A stretch of DNA of 64,000 bases from Chlorobium sp. (GCA_005862285.1 SZXW01000004.1:1-64000), one strand, 5' to 3'. Counted from the stretch's first letter, positions 1-10,369 are shown. Numbers and translations: made by a program. Notes: a model not told the origin generated them from the sequence alone.

Positions 1-2
1 AC

Positions 3-2960
3 GACCCGCAGGCGAATCCGGATGCAAATTCCGTTAAAGTAAACAATACCATCGAAGTTGCTGCGCTTAACGGTGTCATCCTGAGCACCGGAAATCCAGC
101 AGGTAAGGATACCGATCCGGAGGGTGATTCACTGACTGTTATCGGAGTCAAAGCAGGAACGGCGGGCAGTGTCAATGAGATTGGTACGTCCGGTATCGGG
201 GTATCGACAGCCGGCATGTACGGCCACCTTACCTTGAATGCGGATGGAAGCTATGCCTATTCAGCCGATACAGCCGCTTCAAAAGCGCTCGCTCCGGGAG
301 AGACAGTTCAGGATATCTTCAGTTACGCGATAAGTGACGGAAATGGAGGAAGCTCATTTACAACGCTGACGATAACGGTAAAGGGTGCAACTCCCCAGGA
401 GCAGGAAGTAGATGAAGACGCATTGACCATGCCGCCCAACCTGTCGCAGGGAGACAGCAGCGATGATGCGGACGCCGTATCGAGTGTCACCGGATCGCTT
501 GCTCTGCTCTTTGCCGATTCCGGCAGTTCAGGAACAAGTCAGTACAGGGTGGGAACAGGGACAAGCACCGGTGACGCCAATCCGCTGGTTCATACAACGG
601 CAGGGGATAAGCTTTTCTCGCAAGGTGTCGAGGTGCGTTATACCACCGATTCCAGTGGAACGGTCCTCCGCGGGTATGCCGATGTTGATGGCAACGGATC
701 GTATACTTTCGGAATCGATCGTGAAGTGTTTACCCTGACCATAACCGATCCGGCAACAGGCGCCTACACTTTCGCCCTGAACGACCAGGTGGACCATCCT
801 TCAGCCAGCGGCGAGAGCGGCATGGTGAGCATAGACTTCGCGGCTGATGTTTCATTGACCGAAGGTGATGGCGACAGGGTCAAGACTTCGGCGGGACTGG
901 TCATCGATATTCAGAATGACATCCCCGTCGCGGCATCGAATGCTCAGGTGATGACTTCGAAGCCCCTCGACACGAACCTGACGTTGATACTCGACCGATC
1001 GTCTTCCATGTGGAGTACTGACCCGGATTTTCTGATCATCGATGCATCGAAGAACATAATCGACCAGTATGAAGCTCTTGGGGAGGTCAGGGTGCAGATC
1101 ATCGTTTTCGATACAGATGCCAGAATATTGGCATTATGGGTGAGTGCAGAGGATGCCAAGGCGATCATCGATATGCTCCGTGCACCGAGTGGTGCTTCTA
1201 CCAATTTTGACGCAGCTCTCCAGAAGGTGATGGAGACCTACGGGGAACCAGGCAAACTGGCGACCGTTGCCACACAGAATGTTTCCTATTTCATTTCAGA
1301 CGGCCAGCCGAACGATCCTTCGGCTTCCGCAGGCATTGACAGCAGCGAACAGGCCCAGTGGGAGTCCTTTCTTAAAACATACGGCATCGACAGCTATGCG
1401 TTCGGTGTCGGTTATGATATTCATGTTGATGCTCTACAGCCGATAGCGTATGACGGCACTGACGGCACGGATAACGTTGCCGTTATTATTCCCGATGTCA
1501 GTGATCTTTCTGCGATTCTTTCCGACACCGTTGTTCCCGGTTCAACAACAGGAACACTGATCAAGTCGACGGGGGCGGATGCGCCAGCCTGGGTGGAATC
1601 GATAACCATTGACGGCACAACTTATACCTACAACCCTGCCGGAGCCGGAACAATCACGGTGAACGGCACTGACCGCAGCACCTTCGATTCGGCAACCGAC
1701 ACCCTTACCATAACGACGCTTGGGTTCGGCAGTGACCTGACCATGAACTCGAAGCTCGTGGTGAATATGGATACCGGAGCTTATGTCTATATGTCGCCCC
1801 GGACGGCCGTCAGTGAACGTTTTAGCGACAGCTTTTCGTATGTCATAAGGGATTTCGATGGTGATACATCTTCATCGTCGAGTTCCATAACGGTTGATCC
1901 ACCTCTGATTGGCACTTCCGGAAACGATACAATCAGCGGTACGTCGGGTGGAGATTATATCGAGGGGCTTGCCGGGAATGATATTCTCAATGGCGGCTCC
2001 GGAGACGATGTGCTGGACGGAGGAGCAGGAAATGACAGCCTTTATGGAGGTGCGGGCAACGATACTCTTTCCTGGGACCCGAATGACAGCATCGTCCAGG
2101 GAGGGCCGGGGATCGATACTCTCTTTATCCCGGCGGATACCACGATTGATTTCAATCCCGGGATCACATCGGTCTCAGGAATTGAAGTCATACAGCTTGG
2201 TAAGAATGCACAGGTGCTGAATCTTGCTCCCGAAGACGTGACTTCGGTCACCTCCGGCAGAAATTTGTTGATTCTGGGGGACAGTACCAACGGAGTGGAA
2301 CTGGCCGGAAGCTGGATGGTGACGACACCCGTCTCGGGATACAGCGTCTATAGCTCAGGACTGATTACCCTGGAGGTTCAGGACGGAGTATACCTGCTCG
2401 ACAGGGGAACCAGCGGGGCCGACAACCTGACCGGTATCAACAACGGTTCACAGAATGACTGGCTGTTGGGCTATGGTGGAGACGATACATTGAACGCAGG
2501 TGCAGGAAACGATCTTCTCGACGGCGGCAGCGGCAGCGATCTGCTTCGTGGCGGCAGCGGAAACGATATCCTGGTTTATGACAGCAGCGACAGCGCACCG
2601 GGAGCTGTTGACGGGGGAGAAGGCACGGACACGCTTCTTCTGACGGATGGCGCATCCATAGATTTCAATGCTCCGGGATATAATGCCGACAGGTTTACCG
2701 GTATCGAAATCATCGATCTTGCAACCGATCCGGCAGCAAATGCAATCAGTAACATTGACGCAACCGATGTCATGACCATCACAAGCGGAAGCGGTACACT
2801 CTATATCCTCAAGGGTATTGGCGATACGGTCACGTTTGGAGATATGGCCCTGGCTGGCACGAATGAATCTCTGGGACTGAACGGCAGCACCTACAATATG
2901 GATCGTTATACCGGAGGAGGTGCCACCGTTTACGTTCAGCATACTGAAATCACGGCATGA
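3..2960 (+). CDS. Large RTX/VWA surface protein, 3' part (5' end outside window)
   Basis: The frame is open from base 3, so this is the C-terminal ~985 residues of a larger protein. The start of the fragment and residues ~70-120 look like VCBS/cadherin-like repeats (GHLTLNADGSYAYS). A von Willebrand A domain follows at ~320-490, with a MIDAS-type DRSSSM near its start and a conserved SDGQP later. Two blocks of RTX nonapeptides (GGxGxDxLx; bases ~1910-2075 and ~2455-2580) would bind calcium after export. Such proteins usually leave by a type I system and act in adhesion or aggregation, but no secretion genes are visible here. Function is inferred from domain content only. It runs into a hairpin shared with the convergent fbp gene. 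Confidence 0.85.
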   Translation, partial: DPQANPDANSVKVNNTIEVAALNGVILSTGNPAGKDTDPEGDSLTVIGVKAGTAGSVNEIGTSGIGVSTAGMYGHLTLNADGSYAYSADTAASKALAPGETVQDIFSYAISDGNGGSSFTTLTITVKGATPQEQEVDEDALTMPPNLSQGDSSDDADAVSSVTGSLALLFADSGSSGTSQYRVGTGTSTGDANPLVHTTAGDKLFSQGVEVRYTTDSSGTVLRGYADVDGNGSYTFGIDREVFTLTITDPATGAYTFALNDQVDHPSASGESGMVSIDFAADVSLTEGDGDRVKTSAGLVIDIQNDIPVAASNAQVMTSKPLDTNLTLILDRSSSMWSTDPDFLIIDASKNIIDQYEALGEVRVQIIVFDTDARILALWVSAEDAKAIIDMLRAPSGASTNFDAALQKVMETYGEPGKLATVATQNVSYFISDGQPNDPSASAGIDSSEQAQWESFLKTYGIDSYAFGVGYDIHVDALQPIAYDGTDGTDNVAVIIPDVSDLSAILSDTVVPGSTTGTLIKSTGADAPAWVESITIDGTTYTYNPAGAGTITVNGTDRSTFDSATDTLTITTLGFGSDLTMNSKLVVNMDTGAYVYMSPRTAVSERFSDSFSYVIRDFDGDTSSSSSSITVDPPLIGTSGNDTISGTSGGDYIEGLAGNDILNGGSGDDVLDGGAGNDSLYGGAGNDTLSWDPNDSIVQGGPGIDTLFIPADTTIDFNPGITSVSGIEVIQLGKNAQVLNLAPEDVTSVTSGRNLLILGDSTNGVELAGSWMVTTPVSGYSVYSSGLITLEVQDGVYLLDRGTSGADNLTGINNGSQNDWLLGYGGDDTLNAGAGNDLLDGGSGSDLLRGGSGNDILVYDSSDSAPGAVDGGEGTDTLLLTDGASIDFNAPGYNADRFTGIEIIDLATDPAANAISNIDATDVMTITSGSGTLYILKGIGDTVTFGDMALAGTNESLGLNGSTYNMDRYTGGGATVYVQHTEITA

Positions 2961-2971
2961 CGCCGTGATTT
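2947..2971. terminator. Hairpin spanning two convergent stop codons
   Basis: A perfect 10-bp stem (2947-2956 with 2962-2971) and a 5-nt loop cover the stop of the adhesin gene and reach into the stop of fbp. It lacks a clear T-run on either side, so termination is plausible but not proven. Confidence 0.35.
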
Positions 2972-3971
2972 ACCTTACGCCCTGCTCGAACTCTTCGGCA
3001 ACGATGACATCTTCTTCGCTGCCGATATAAAGGGGGGTCCGCTGATGCAGTGACGAAGGCTGGATATCGAGGATACGGTTTCGGCCATCGGTTGCCCTGC
3101 CGCCCGCCTGCTCGCAGATGAAAGCGAGCGGGTTGGCTTCGTACATGAGCCTGAGCTTGCCCTGTTTATGAGTTTTGGTCGGCGGGTAGACGAAAACGCC
3201 CCCGGTCAGCAGGTTGCGATGGAAATCGGCTACCAGCGATCCGATGTACCTTGTGCTGTAAGGCCTGCCGGTAGCGGGGTCTTCATCTTTGATATACTCC
3301 AGATACCTTTTCGTTTCTTCGCTGAACTGCTGGAAGGAACCTTCGTTGATCGAATAATATTTGCCCCGTTTCGGCGTAACGATGTTTTCATGGGAAAGCA
3401 GGAACTCGCCGATCGTCGGATCGAAGGTGAAACCGTGCACTCCATGGCCGGTTGTGTAAACCATCACCACAGATGAACCGTAAATAACGTATCCGGCGGC
3501 TACCTGCTCGGAACCGTTCTGGAGGCAGTCATCGATGCTTGCCTTGCCGGGATCGCGGCCTTTCAGTCTGTATATTGAAAAGATGGTGCCGACGCTGACA
3601 TTGACGTCGATATTCGAAGAGCCGTCGAGGGGATCGAAAAGCAGCGCGTAATTTCCGGTTTCGTTCTGGGGCGGAATGATGATGCCTTCGTTTTCCTCGG
3701 AACCCATTATGGCGAACCTCCCATGCTGGCCGATCGCTGAAATGATTTTTTCATTGGCGAAGAGATCGAGCTTTTTCACCTCCTCCCCTTGAACATTGGT
3801 GCCTCCGGCAAATCCGAGAATGTCGACAAGCCCGGCGCGGACAACTTCTCTTCTGACAAGTTTTGCCGCGAAAGCTACGTCGTTGAGAAGATCGATCACT
3901 TCTCCGGGAGCATCCGGGAAATATTTCTGCTGTTCGAGAAAATGGCGTTCGATCGTGATCAACTGGCTCAT
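2970..3971 (-). CDS. fbp: Class I fructose-1,6-bisphosphatase
   Basis: Hydrolyses fructose-1,6-bisphosphate to fructose-6-phosphate, the committed step of gluconeogenesis in the cytoplasm. The 333-residue length is normal for class I enzymes. Visible signatures are GSEENE at 90-95 and DPLDGSSN at 113-120 (metal and phosphate binding), and the late [11 protein letters not shown] substrate-binding segment. In an autotroph using the reverse TCA cycle it would channel fixed carbon to sugars and glycogen. It is divergent from recJ with a ~190-bp shared upstream region, and convergent with the adhesin gene. No unusual feature is seen. Confidence 0.96.
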   Translation of the reverse strand: MSQLITIERHFLEQQKYFPDAPGEVIDLLNDVAFAAKLVRREVVRAGLVDILGFAGGTNVQGEEVKKLDLFANEKIISAIGQHGRFAIMGSEENEGIIIPPQNETGNYALLFDPLDGSSNIDVNVSVGTIFSIYRLKGRDPGKASIDDCLQNGSEQVAAGYVIYGSSVVMVYTTGHGVHGFTFDPTIGEFLLSHENIVTPKRGKYYSINEGSFQQFSEETKRYLEYIKDEDPATGRPYSTRYIGSLVADFHRNLLTGGVFVYPPTKTHKQGKLRLMYEANPLAFICEQAGGRATDGRNRILDIQPSSLHQRTPLYIGSEEDVIVAEEFEQGVR

Positions 3972-4160
3972 ACGTTCAGTATCTGATGGTTAATGAAATA
4001 TTTCCCTTAATGGATTTTCTGTCGAAAGCAAATGTATGCATATTCATTCCTTCTTTCAAATTCAGGAGACAATGAACTTTCTCCATTGTGAGATTTTTGT
4101 AAAGAAAGGCCGAAGTGTTATATACCGTAACATCTTTTATCAGAATACCTTCCTTTTTTC

Positions 4161-5873
4161 ATGAAAAGATACCGCTGGACCCTGCTCGCTCCTGATGAAC
4201 ACAGTGTCCTTGCTCTTTCCGAGGCGATCAATGTCAGTCTGCCAGTTGCAAGGGCATTATACAATCGCGGTATCCGGACCTTTGACGAGGCCAGGGAATT
4301 TTTCCGCGCTTCAATCGTCGATGTCCTGTCACCTTTTCTTCTGGAGCATATGCACCATGCGGTCGAGAGGATTGTCCGTGCGCTCGAGGGTCAGGAAAAG
4401 ATCATGCTGTATGGTGATTACGATGTTGACGGCACGACAGGCACCGCCATGCTTTATCTGTTTCTCAGGGAGCGCGGAGCCGATGTTTCCTATTATATTA
4501 ACGACCGTTTTTCAGAAGGGTACGGCCTGTCGGATGAAGGAATCGATGCGGCTGTTGAACAGAAAAGGAGCCTGATCATCACCGTAGATTGCGGGATCAA
4601 GGAAAATGAAGCCATTCGCCGGTGCAGGGAACATGGCATAGACGTCATTGTCTGCGATCATCATGAAGCGGATGAGCTTCCTCCGGCATATGCGATATTG
4701 AACCCTAAGGTTCCAGGCTCAACCTATCCGTTCAGGGAGTTGTGCGGGTGCGGCGTGGCTTTCAAACTTATTCAGGCAATCGGGACCAACCTGAAAACGG
4801 ATCCGGAATGCTGGAACAAATACCTCGATTATGTTGCAATAGCAACGGCTGCCGATATGGTTACCCTTGAAAAAGAGAACCGGATGCTGGTGCGGGAGGG
4901 ACTTCAGAGAATGAGGACACGGCCGAGGAACAATTTGAAACAGTTGTTTTCAATCATGAAGGTAGCTCCTTCGGATATCGACATGTTTCATATTTCATTC
5001 GGTATAGCACCCCGTATCAATGCTGCAGGAAGGATGCACTCGGCCAATCTTGCCGTCGACTGGCTGCTGTCCGAAAATACTCCCGATTCAATCCGCCATG
5101 CCGGTGAACTTGACCGCATGAATCTGCTGCGAAGGGAAATAGATGCGGAAATCATGAAGCGCGCGGAAACGATGCTTGAAAGCCATTTCGCTTCTTATTG
5201 CTGTTCGATCGTTTTGTATGACGAGTCATGGCATCTCGGAGTTCTCGGCATTGTCGCCTCGAAACTGCTCGATAAATATTATCTGCCTACGGTGATTCTC
5301 GGCAATATGAAGGGGTATATCAGGGGTTCGGTCCGCAGTGTTGAGGGATTGAACATATATGATGCCCTTCAGGAGTGCAGCGATTATCTCGAACATTTCG
5401 GCGGCCATCACCAGGCAGCCGGAATTACCCTGAAACCGGAGAATTTGTCGGGGTTCCGGAAAAAATTCAACGAAGTATGCAGCAATCTCCTCTCGATCGA
5501 AGAGCGAAGGAAAGAGCTTGTCATTGACTCCCGGCTTTCCCTCGATGAAATCACCGACAAGTTTGTCAATGTCCTCGATCAATTTGCCCCGTTTGGCTAC
5601 GGCAACCCGGAACCTCTTTTCATTGCCGATGAACTGACCCTCACCACGCGTCCGAGGCTTCTGAAGCAGCGTCACGTGAAGTTTTCGCTCATGGACAGGT
5701 ATGGCCGGAATTTCGAGGTGATTGGTTTTGATCGCCCTGATATCTACGAAGACCTGATCTCGGTACGTAAACCGGTTTTTTCCATCGCTTTCTCGGTTGG
5801 TAAAAGAGTCTGGAACAACAGGGAAGAATTTCAGGTAAAGCTGAAAGACCTTCAGCTTTGCGCGGGTTCCTGA
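4161..5873 (+). CDS. recJ: Single-stranded-DNA-specific exonuclease RecJ
   Basis: 5'-3' exonuclease on single-stranded DNA, used in recombination and mismatch/base-excision repair. The DHH phosphoesterase core is clear: GDYDVDG at 85-91, a VDCG motif near 142, and DHHE at 166-169; the DHHA1 region holds the conserved FGGHHQAAG near 413, followed by an OB-like C-terminal part. The length of 570 residues is typical. Its last 22 bases overlap the 3' end of the convergent membrane-protein gene, so the two transcripts must overlap. Confidence 0.95.
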   Translation: MKRYRWTLLAPDEHSVLALSEAINVSLPVARALYNRGIRTFDEAREFFRASIVDVLSPFLLEHMHHAVERIVRALEGQEKIMLYGDYDVDGTTGTAMLYLFLRERGADVSYYINDRFSEGYGLSDEGIDAAVEQKRSLIITVDCGIKENEAIRRCREHGIDVIVCDHHEADELPPAYAILNPKVPGSTYPFRELCGCGVAFKLIQAIGTNLKTDPECWNKYLDYVAIATAADMVTLEKENRMLVREGLQRMRTRPRNNLKQLFSIMKVAPSDIDMFHISFGIAPRINAAGRMHSANLAVDWLLSENTPDSIRHAGELDRMNLLRREIDAEIMKRAETMLESHFASYCCSIVLYDESWHLGVLGIVASKLLDKYYLPTVILGNMKGYIRGSVRSVEGLNIYDALQECSDYLEHFGGHHQAAGITLKPENLSGFRKKFNEVCSNLLSIEERRKELVIDSRLSLDEITDKFVNVLDQFAPFGYGNPEPLFIADELTLTTRPRLLKQRHVKFSLMDRYGRNFEVIGFDRPDIYEDLISVRKPVFSIAFSVGKRVWNNREEFQVKLKDLQLCAGS

Positions 5874-6829
5874 TCCGGGATGGATTTTCCGGTTATCTTT
5901 TTTTCATGACGGATTTTCATAAGGATTCCCGGAAGCGATGAAAGAACGGAGATTGCGAAAAAAATCAGGGACAGGGCCACGCCTCTTCCGGTTTCGAGGT
6001 GGATGGCATCGAGCAGGTAATAGAACGTTACCTCTCTTGTGCCGGCTCCTCCGATTGAAATCGGAATGATGGTTGCAACCGTCGAGATCAGAAAGATTGC
6101 AAGGTAATCGAGGATATTGCTGTTGTGCGACAAAGCGACGAGTATGAAGAATGCCGATATGACCTGGGTTGCCTGAACAAGGAGCGATTCGAATGTTGCT
6201 GTTGCGAACACACTGATGAACTCCCGGTAAAACAGCTTGTTGAGAAGCAGGGTAAGCGGATAGATCATAAAGATCACTACCCATGCAAAAGGAACAAGCC
6301 CGGGATATTTCAGGGCGAAGCTGCTTGGCAGCAGAAGGATTATCGAAAGGAAGACAAGTGCAATTATTCCGCAGACCCTGTCCCAGAAAACGGCATTGAA
6401 GACATTGATAAGTTTCAGACCATGGTTTTTCTGCAGGATATAGATTTTGTATCCGTCGCCGCCGATACCTCCCGGAAGGAATAAATTATAGAACATGCAG
6501 AGGTAGTAGAGCTTGAGATTGTATATGAATGAAAGCTCTATGCCTATCGCCCTGAAAAAGCGGTTGAGGCGAATGGCATTGAACAGCTTCGAGATGTTGA
6601 AAAAAACAACGGAAAGCAGCAGGTACCAGATATTTGCATTTCTGATGATGCCGGCAAGTCTGGCGATGTCGGTTTTTTTCAGGACCAGGTAAAGAGTCAG
6701 TATTGAGAACAGTAACTGGAGAAATGACTTAAGAAGTTTTAGCCGGGTTTTCCGGCCGGTTTTATGGTTTGCCAACGATTTTTTTATGGTATAAGGTTTC
6801 TCGTTCTGCGATTCGTAGTAAGTCCTCAT
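5852..6829 (-). CDS. Flippase-like integral membrane protein (LPG synthase TM / UPF0104 family)
   Basis: A 325-residue polytopic membrane protein with about eight hydrophobic segments after a basic N-terminus of ~30 residues. The family motif LPGGIGGDGYK is at 118-128, followed by a DRVCGI segment. Relatives are annotated as lysylphosphatidylglycerol synthase transmembrane or flippase-like proteins and are linked to lipid or glycolipid handling. It lacks the soluble aminoacyl-transfer domain of true MprF, so lipid aminoacylation is unlikely. It lies 39 bp downstream of a PAP2 phosphatase on the same strand, which fits a shared lipid-carrier role (inference). Confidence 0.8.
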   Translation of the reverse strand: MRTYYESQNEKPYTIKKSLANHKTGRKTRLKLLKSFLQLLFSILTLYLVLKKTDIARLAGIIRNANIWYLLLSVVFFNISKLFNAIRLNRFFRAIGIELSFIYNLKLYYLCMFYNLFLPGGIGGDGYKIYILQKNHGLKLINVFNAVFWDRVCGIIALVFLSIILLLPSSFALKYPGLVPFAWVVIFMIYPLTLLLNKLFYREFISVFATATFESLLVQATQVISAFFILVALSHNSNILDYLAIFLISTVATIIPISIGGAGTREVTFYYLLDAIHLETGRGVALSLIFFAISVLSSLPGILMKIRHEKKITGKSIPDQEPAQS

Positions 6830-6868
6830 GATGAAACAAGCAGCAGGATTCCGTCCTGTAATGCAGTT

Positions 6869-7495
6869 TCATATGCAGGATTGTCCAATTGTATCGAATT
6901 TCCGCTTGAAATAATAATTATAGAGCACGGATGTGGAAGCGATTCCAAGAAATGATCCGGCTATGACGTCACTGATATAGTGTTCCGTGATTGCTATCCG
7001 GCTGCTGGCTATCAGTATTGCGAGTATGAAGAACAGTGAACTGAAACGGGGATAAAGGATCGATAATACCGATGCGGCACTGAAAGCTGTAGCTGAATGT
7101 CCGGAAGGGAAGGATGTCCAGTCATGCTCCCAGTTAAATGAGCAGAACCCATAAATCCTTTCGCCAAGGTACAGTGTCGGCCTCGCTCTGCCAAGCAGAT
7201 ATTTAAGAAGGTCTGCGGAAAGTCCGGATACGGCTACGGATGCAAATACGAATAGACCGTGCTGTGCCCTGCGGTAATTGCTTTTGCGGTAAAGCAGAAA
7301 CAGCATTAACCCCGGCACAAGGTACCATTCTGATTGGCCAAAACGGGTTATGCTGCTGAAGAAGACAATCAGGGAAGTTTTCTGCTGACTATGCAGCCAT
7401 GAAGCCGCCTGTGTATCCACGAAAAAATACGATATGAAGCAGAGCGAGAGGACCGCTGACGAAACAGCCCCCCAGTGAAACGTTTTGTTCATCAC
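6869..7495 (-). CDS. PAP2-family membrane phosphatase
   Basis: Integral membrane acid phosphatase of the type-2 phosphatidic acid phosphatase family, 208 residues with about five or six transmembrane segments. The complete three-part active-site signature is present: K98...RP (KX6RP, ending at 106), PSGH at 130-133, and SR(X5)H(X3)D at 164-176. Members remove phosphate from undecaprenyl pyrophosphate, phosphatidate or lipid A; the substrate cannot be chosen from sequence. Probably co-transcribed with the downstream flippase-like gene. Confidence 0.88.
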   Translation of the reverse strand: MMNKTFHWGAVSSAVLSLCFISYFFVDTQAASWLHSQQKTSLIVFFSSITRFGQSEWYLVPGLMLFLLYRKSNYRRAQHGLFVFASVAVSGLSADLLKYLLGRARPTLYLGERIYGFCSFNWEHDWTSFPSGHSATAFSAASVLSILYPRFSSLFFILAILIASSRIAITEHYISDVIAGSFLGIASTSVLYNYYFKRKFDTIGQSCI

Positions 7496-7614
7496 ATGCG
7501 CTATGAAATCTGAAACGGAATTGCCAATTGATCAGGAAGATACATTAAATTTAAAATCAGCATATACCAGATATAACCGTAAGTTTTGCTGAAGGAACAA
7601 AAAAGAGAATTACA

Positions 7615-8481
7615 GTGACAGAAACAAAGTCTTCCGATTTCATCCTCCTCCTCTCAAGTGCCGACCGTCCCGGCCTGGTATCGCGTATATCCCAGTTTAT
7701 CTATGAACGCGATGGCAACATTCTTGATCTTAATGAACATGTCGATCCTGTCGAAAAGAATTTTTTTATAAGAGTTTCGTGGAACATACCCGATCCGGGT
7801 GTTTCCCTTTCAGAGCTTGAGCGTGCTTTTCGGCCTCATTCCGATGAAATCGGCGCTTCCTGGAAAATCCATCAGTCTGACAGGAAAACCAGGACGGCAA
7901 TCTTTGTTTCCCGTTATGATCATTGTCTTCAGGAAATACTCTGGCGCAACAGCATCGGCGAATTTGCGGTCGATGTTGCACTGATCGTTTCCAATCATGC
8001 AGACCTCGAGCCGCTTGCAGAACGTTACGGCATACCTTTTCATTTCTTTGCGGTCAAAAGTGCAAACAAACATGAAACCGAGGAAAAGGAACTCGAGCTT
8101 CTCGAAAAAAACGGTATAGAAACCATTGTGCTTGCCCGCTACATGCAGATACTTTCACCCCGGTTTGTCGAAAGGTACCCGTCAAGAATTATCAATATCC
8201 ACCATTCTTTCCTTCCGGCTTTCATTGGCGGCAATCCCTACAGGCAGGCCTACGAACGGGGTGTGAAAATCATTGGAGCAACGAGCCATTACGTTACCGA
8301 AGAGCTTGACCAGGGACCGATCATCGAACAGGATATCATCAGGGTGACCCATAAGGATACCCTTGAGGATCTCATAAGGAAAGGGCGCGATCTCGAACGG
8401 TTTGTTCTCGCCAAAGCATTGCGCCTCCATGCTTCTCACCGTATCCTTGTCAACGGAAAAAAGACGGTCGTATTTGACTGA
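7615..8481 (+). CDS. purU: Formyltetrahydrofolate deformylase
   Basis: Hydrolyses 10-formyl-THF to THF and formate, balancing one-carbon pools or giving formate for PurT. An N-terminal ACT-like domain (residues ~8-85) precedes a formyltransferase-fold domain. Catalytic-type residues are visible in NIHHSFLPAF (194-203) and the later ATSHYVTEELDQGPI segment with D232. The 288-residue length is typical. The start codon is GTG at 7615. It stands alone, divergent from the PAP2 gene. Confidence 0.95.
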   Translation: MTETKSSDFILLLSSADRPGLVSRISQFIYERDGNILDLNEHVDPVEKNFFIRVSWNIPDPGVSLSELERAFRPHSDEIGASWKIHQSDRKTRTAIFVSRYDHCLQEILWRNSIGEFAVDVALIVSNHADLEPLAERYGIPFHFFAVKSANKHETEEKELELLEKNGIETIVLARYMQILSPRFVERYPSRIINIHHSFLPAFIGGNPYRQAYERGVKIIGATSHYVTEELDQGPIIEQDIIRVTHKDTLEDLIRKGRDLERFVLAKALRLHASHRILVNGKKTVVFD

Positions 8482-8648
8482 AACAGGATATCCCTTCCGG
8501 TGTCGAGGCTGTTGTTCTATTTATTGATCTGCCTGGGATTGGAGATATTCGGGAATAAAAAATCGTCAGGCGTGAATATTTTGCCGGATTTATTTGTTGC
8601 ATCAATGAAGAAGGGAAACCATATCAATCACTTATACATGTAGAGGTT

Positions 8649-9170
8649 ATGAAAAAACTGATTGTGCTTTTATTTGTTTTTCTTGCCGGATGTACCGGTG
8701 TTCCTCAGGGGCTTACCGTTGTGGAAGATTTCTCGCTCGAAAGGTATCTCGGGAGCTGGTACGAGATAGCCCGTCTCGACAACCGTTTCGAAAAGGAGCT
8801 CGAACCGGTCGTTGCGACTTATTCGTTTGCCCCTGACGGCAGCGTCAAGGTGGTAAACAGGGGTTTTGACACGAAAAAACAGGAGTGGAAAACAATTGAA
8901 GGGCGTGGACTTTTTCTTGACGACAAGGTAACTACAAAAGGTGCATTGAAAGTCTCATTTTTCGGACCTTTTTATGCGAGTTACAATGTTGTAGCTCTCG
9001 ATAAAACCGGTTATAACTGGGCACTGGTGTGCGGCCGTGATAAATCCTATTTCTGGATCTTATCGAAGAACCCCGACATGGATCCCGCACTTCTGAAGGA
9101 ACTGGTTGCAAAAGCTGCCACCCTGGGATTCGATACAGCGAAACTTCGTTATGTTTCGACGCATCGTTAA
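8649..9170 (+). CDS. blc: Lipocalin-family outer-membrane lipoprotein (Blc-like)
   Basis: Small lipoprotein of 173 residues. The N-terminus MKKLIVLLFVFLAGC has a lipobox (LAGC, Cys15) for lipidation. The lipocalin signature GSWYEIARLDNRFE begins at residue 35, and a later NYxxVALDKTGYNWALVCGRD matches the second conserved motif. Bacterial lipocalins such as Blc bind fatty acids or lysophospholipids at the outer membrane, often in stress. It has its own ~165-bp upstream region and no operon partner. Confidence 0.92.
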   Translation: MKKLIVLLFVFLAGCTGVPQGLTVVEDFSLERYLGSWYEIARLDNRFEKELEPVVATYSFAPDGSVKVVNRGFDTKKQEWKTIEGRGLFLDDKVTTKGALKVSFFGPFYASYNVVALDKTGYNWALVCGRDKSYFWILSKNPDMDPALLKELVAKAATLGFDTAKLRYVSTHR

Positions 9171-9399
9171 GGCAAAGAAAAAAGGTATCTGAAACGGTAA
9201 TCATATTAGTCAGCCTTTTAATTCTCTCTTTCACGTTCATAAACGGTTTGGTATCTTTTTTTTTATTTCGCTATTATTAACAAATATCTGTACTGTCTTG
9301 CTGGAATGATTACGGGAAACGTCGTGTCCGAGTGTTATCCCGGTTTCAGTCTTTTAATCTGTCGATTGTATAACTTTATTTTAAAACGGGAGGATTGTT

Positions 9400-9645
9400 A
9401 TGTTTGGTTTGGGTGGACAGGAGCTGCTTCTTATACTTTTTGTGATCTTGCTGTTTTTCGGTCCGTCGAAACTTCCGGAGCTTGCCAGGGGCCTCGGCAA
9501 AGGGATGAGGGAGTTTAAAAAAGCACAGGCAGATCTTGAAAACGAATTCCATAAAGCGGTGGAAAGTGCCGATCCAAAAGAAAAACCTGCGGAGCCGGTA
9601 ACCGCAAAAAGTGAACAGGAAGTTTCAGCCGAGAAAAAATCCTGA
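9400..9645 (+). CDS. tatA: Sec-independent translocase subunit TatA/E
   Basis: 81-residue Tat translocase pore component. It has the diagnostic short N-terminal membrane helix, an [16 protein letters not shown] hinge and amphipathic helix, and a charged, disordered lysine/glutamate-rich tail. A good ribosome site (GGGAGGA) sits just upstream of ATG. tatB and tatC are not in the window. TatA exports folded cofactor proteins such as hydrogenase small subunits and Rieske proteins. Confidence 0.95.
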   Translation: MFGLGGQELLLILFVILLFFGPSKLPELARGLGKGMREFKKAQADLENEFHKAVESADPKEKPAEPVTAKSEQEVSAEKKS

Positions 9646-9685
9646 TGCTGTAATTTTCAGTTATTCCGGATCAGTTATGAGGATT

Positions 9686-9724
9686 GCTGATAGTGAGCCC
9701 AATGCGAAACGGTTCATTATCAGC
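9686..9724 (+). terminator. Hairpin downstream of tatA
   Basis: An 11-bp stem with one G-T wobble (9686-9696 with 9714-9724) is followed by a short T-rich run. It would end the tatA transcript. Confidence 0.35.
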
Positions 9725-9777
9725 ATTTCTTTTGCATAATTTCTCCGTTAACCAGTAAAAGCCTGAAACACAAATTC

Positions 9778-10359
9778 ATGAATGATCTGCAGGAACAGCT
9801 TGACCGGTCTGAATCCAGAAACCGGCTCAACAATCTCGTAGCTGTCAGTGTTGCGCTGATTTCAGTTTTTATGGCTGTTACAAAGGTCAAGGATGACAAT
9901 ATTGTTCAGACCATGCTTCAGGCGAAGTCAGATGCGGTCGATACCTGGAATGAATATCAGTCGAAAAAGATCAAGCAGCATCTGGCTGAAATAGGATTGA
10001 ACCAGGCAAGGGTCTTACTTGCAATTCCTCAGAGCAAAGACGGCGGTGAGCTTTCACTTCAGCAGAAAAATTACCAGGAATCCATAGCACGCTATCAGAA
10101 AGAGGCTGTAGGATTGAGTGTGAAAGCCAAAGAACTGGAAAAAAGATATGATGACCTGAATTTTCGCGATGACCAGTTCGATCTGTCTGATGCCGTTCTT
10201 TCCATTTCCATGGCCATGCTTGCCATTACATCCCTCACCTCAAATCGTTCACTTTTTGCTGTTGCCCTCTTTTTTGCCTTTTTCGGCATCATCATGGGGA
10301 TTGCCGGCCTGTTTGGCCTGCCTCTTCACCCGAGCGCACTGATTCAAATGCTTTCGTAA
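9778..10359 (+). CDS. DUF4337-type membrane protein
   Basis: 193-residue protein of unknown function. It has one transmembrane helix near the N-terminus (~20-36), a long alpha-helical, glutamine- and lysine-rich probable coiled coil (~45-135), then two hydrophobic segments at the C-terminus. This layout and the opening text resemble DUF4337 proteins, which have no assigned role. It ends 10 bp before the ABC exporter gene, so it may be co-expressed with it. Confidence 0.75.
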   Translation: MNDLQEQLDRSESRNRLNNLVAVSVALISVFMAVTKVKDDNIVQTMLQAKSDAVDTWNEYQSKKIKQHLAEIGLNQARVLLAIPQSKDGGELSLQQKNYQESIARYQKEAVGLSVKAKELEKRYDDLNFRDDQFDLSDAVLSISMAMLAITSLTSNRSLFAVALFFAFFGIIMGIAGLFGLPLHPSALIQMLS

Positions 10360-10369
10360 TCAGGGATGC

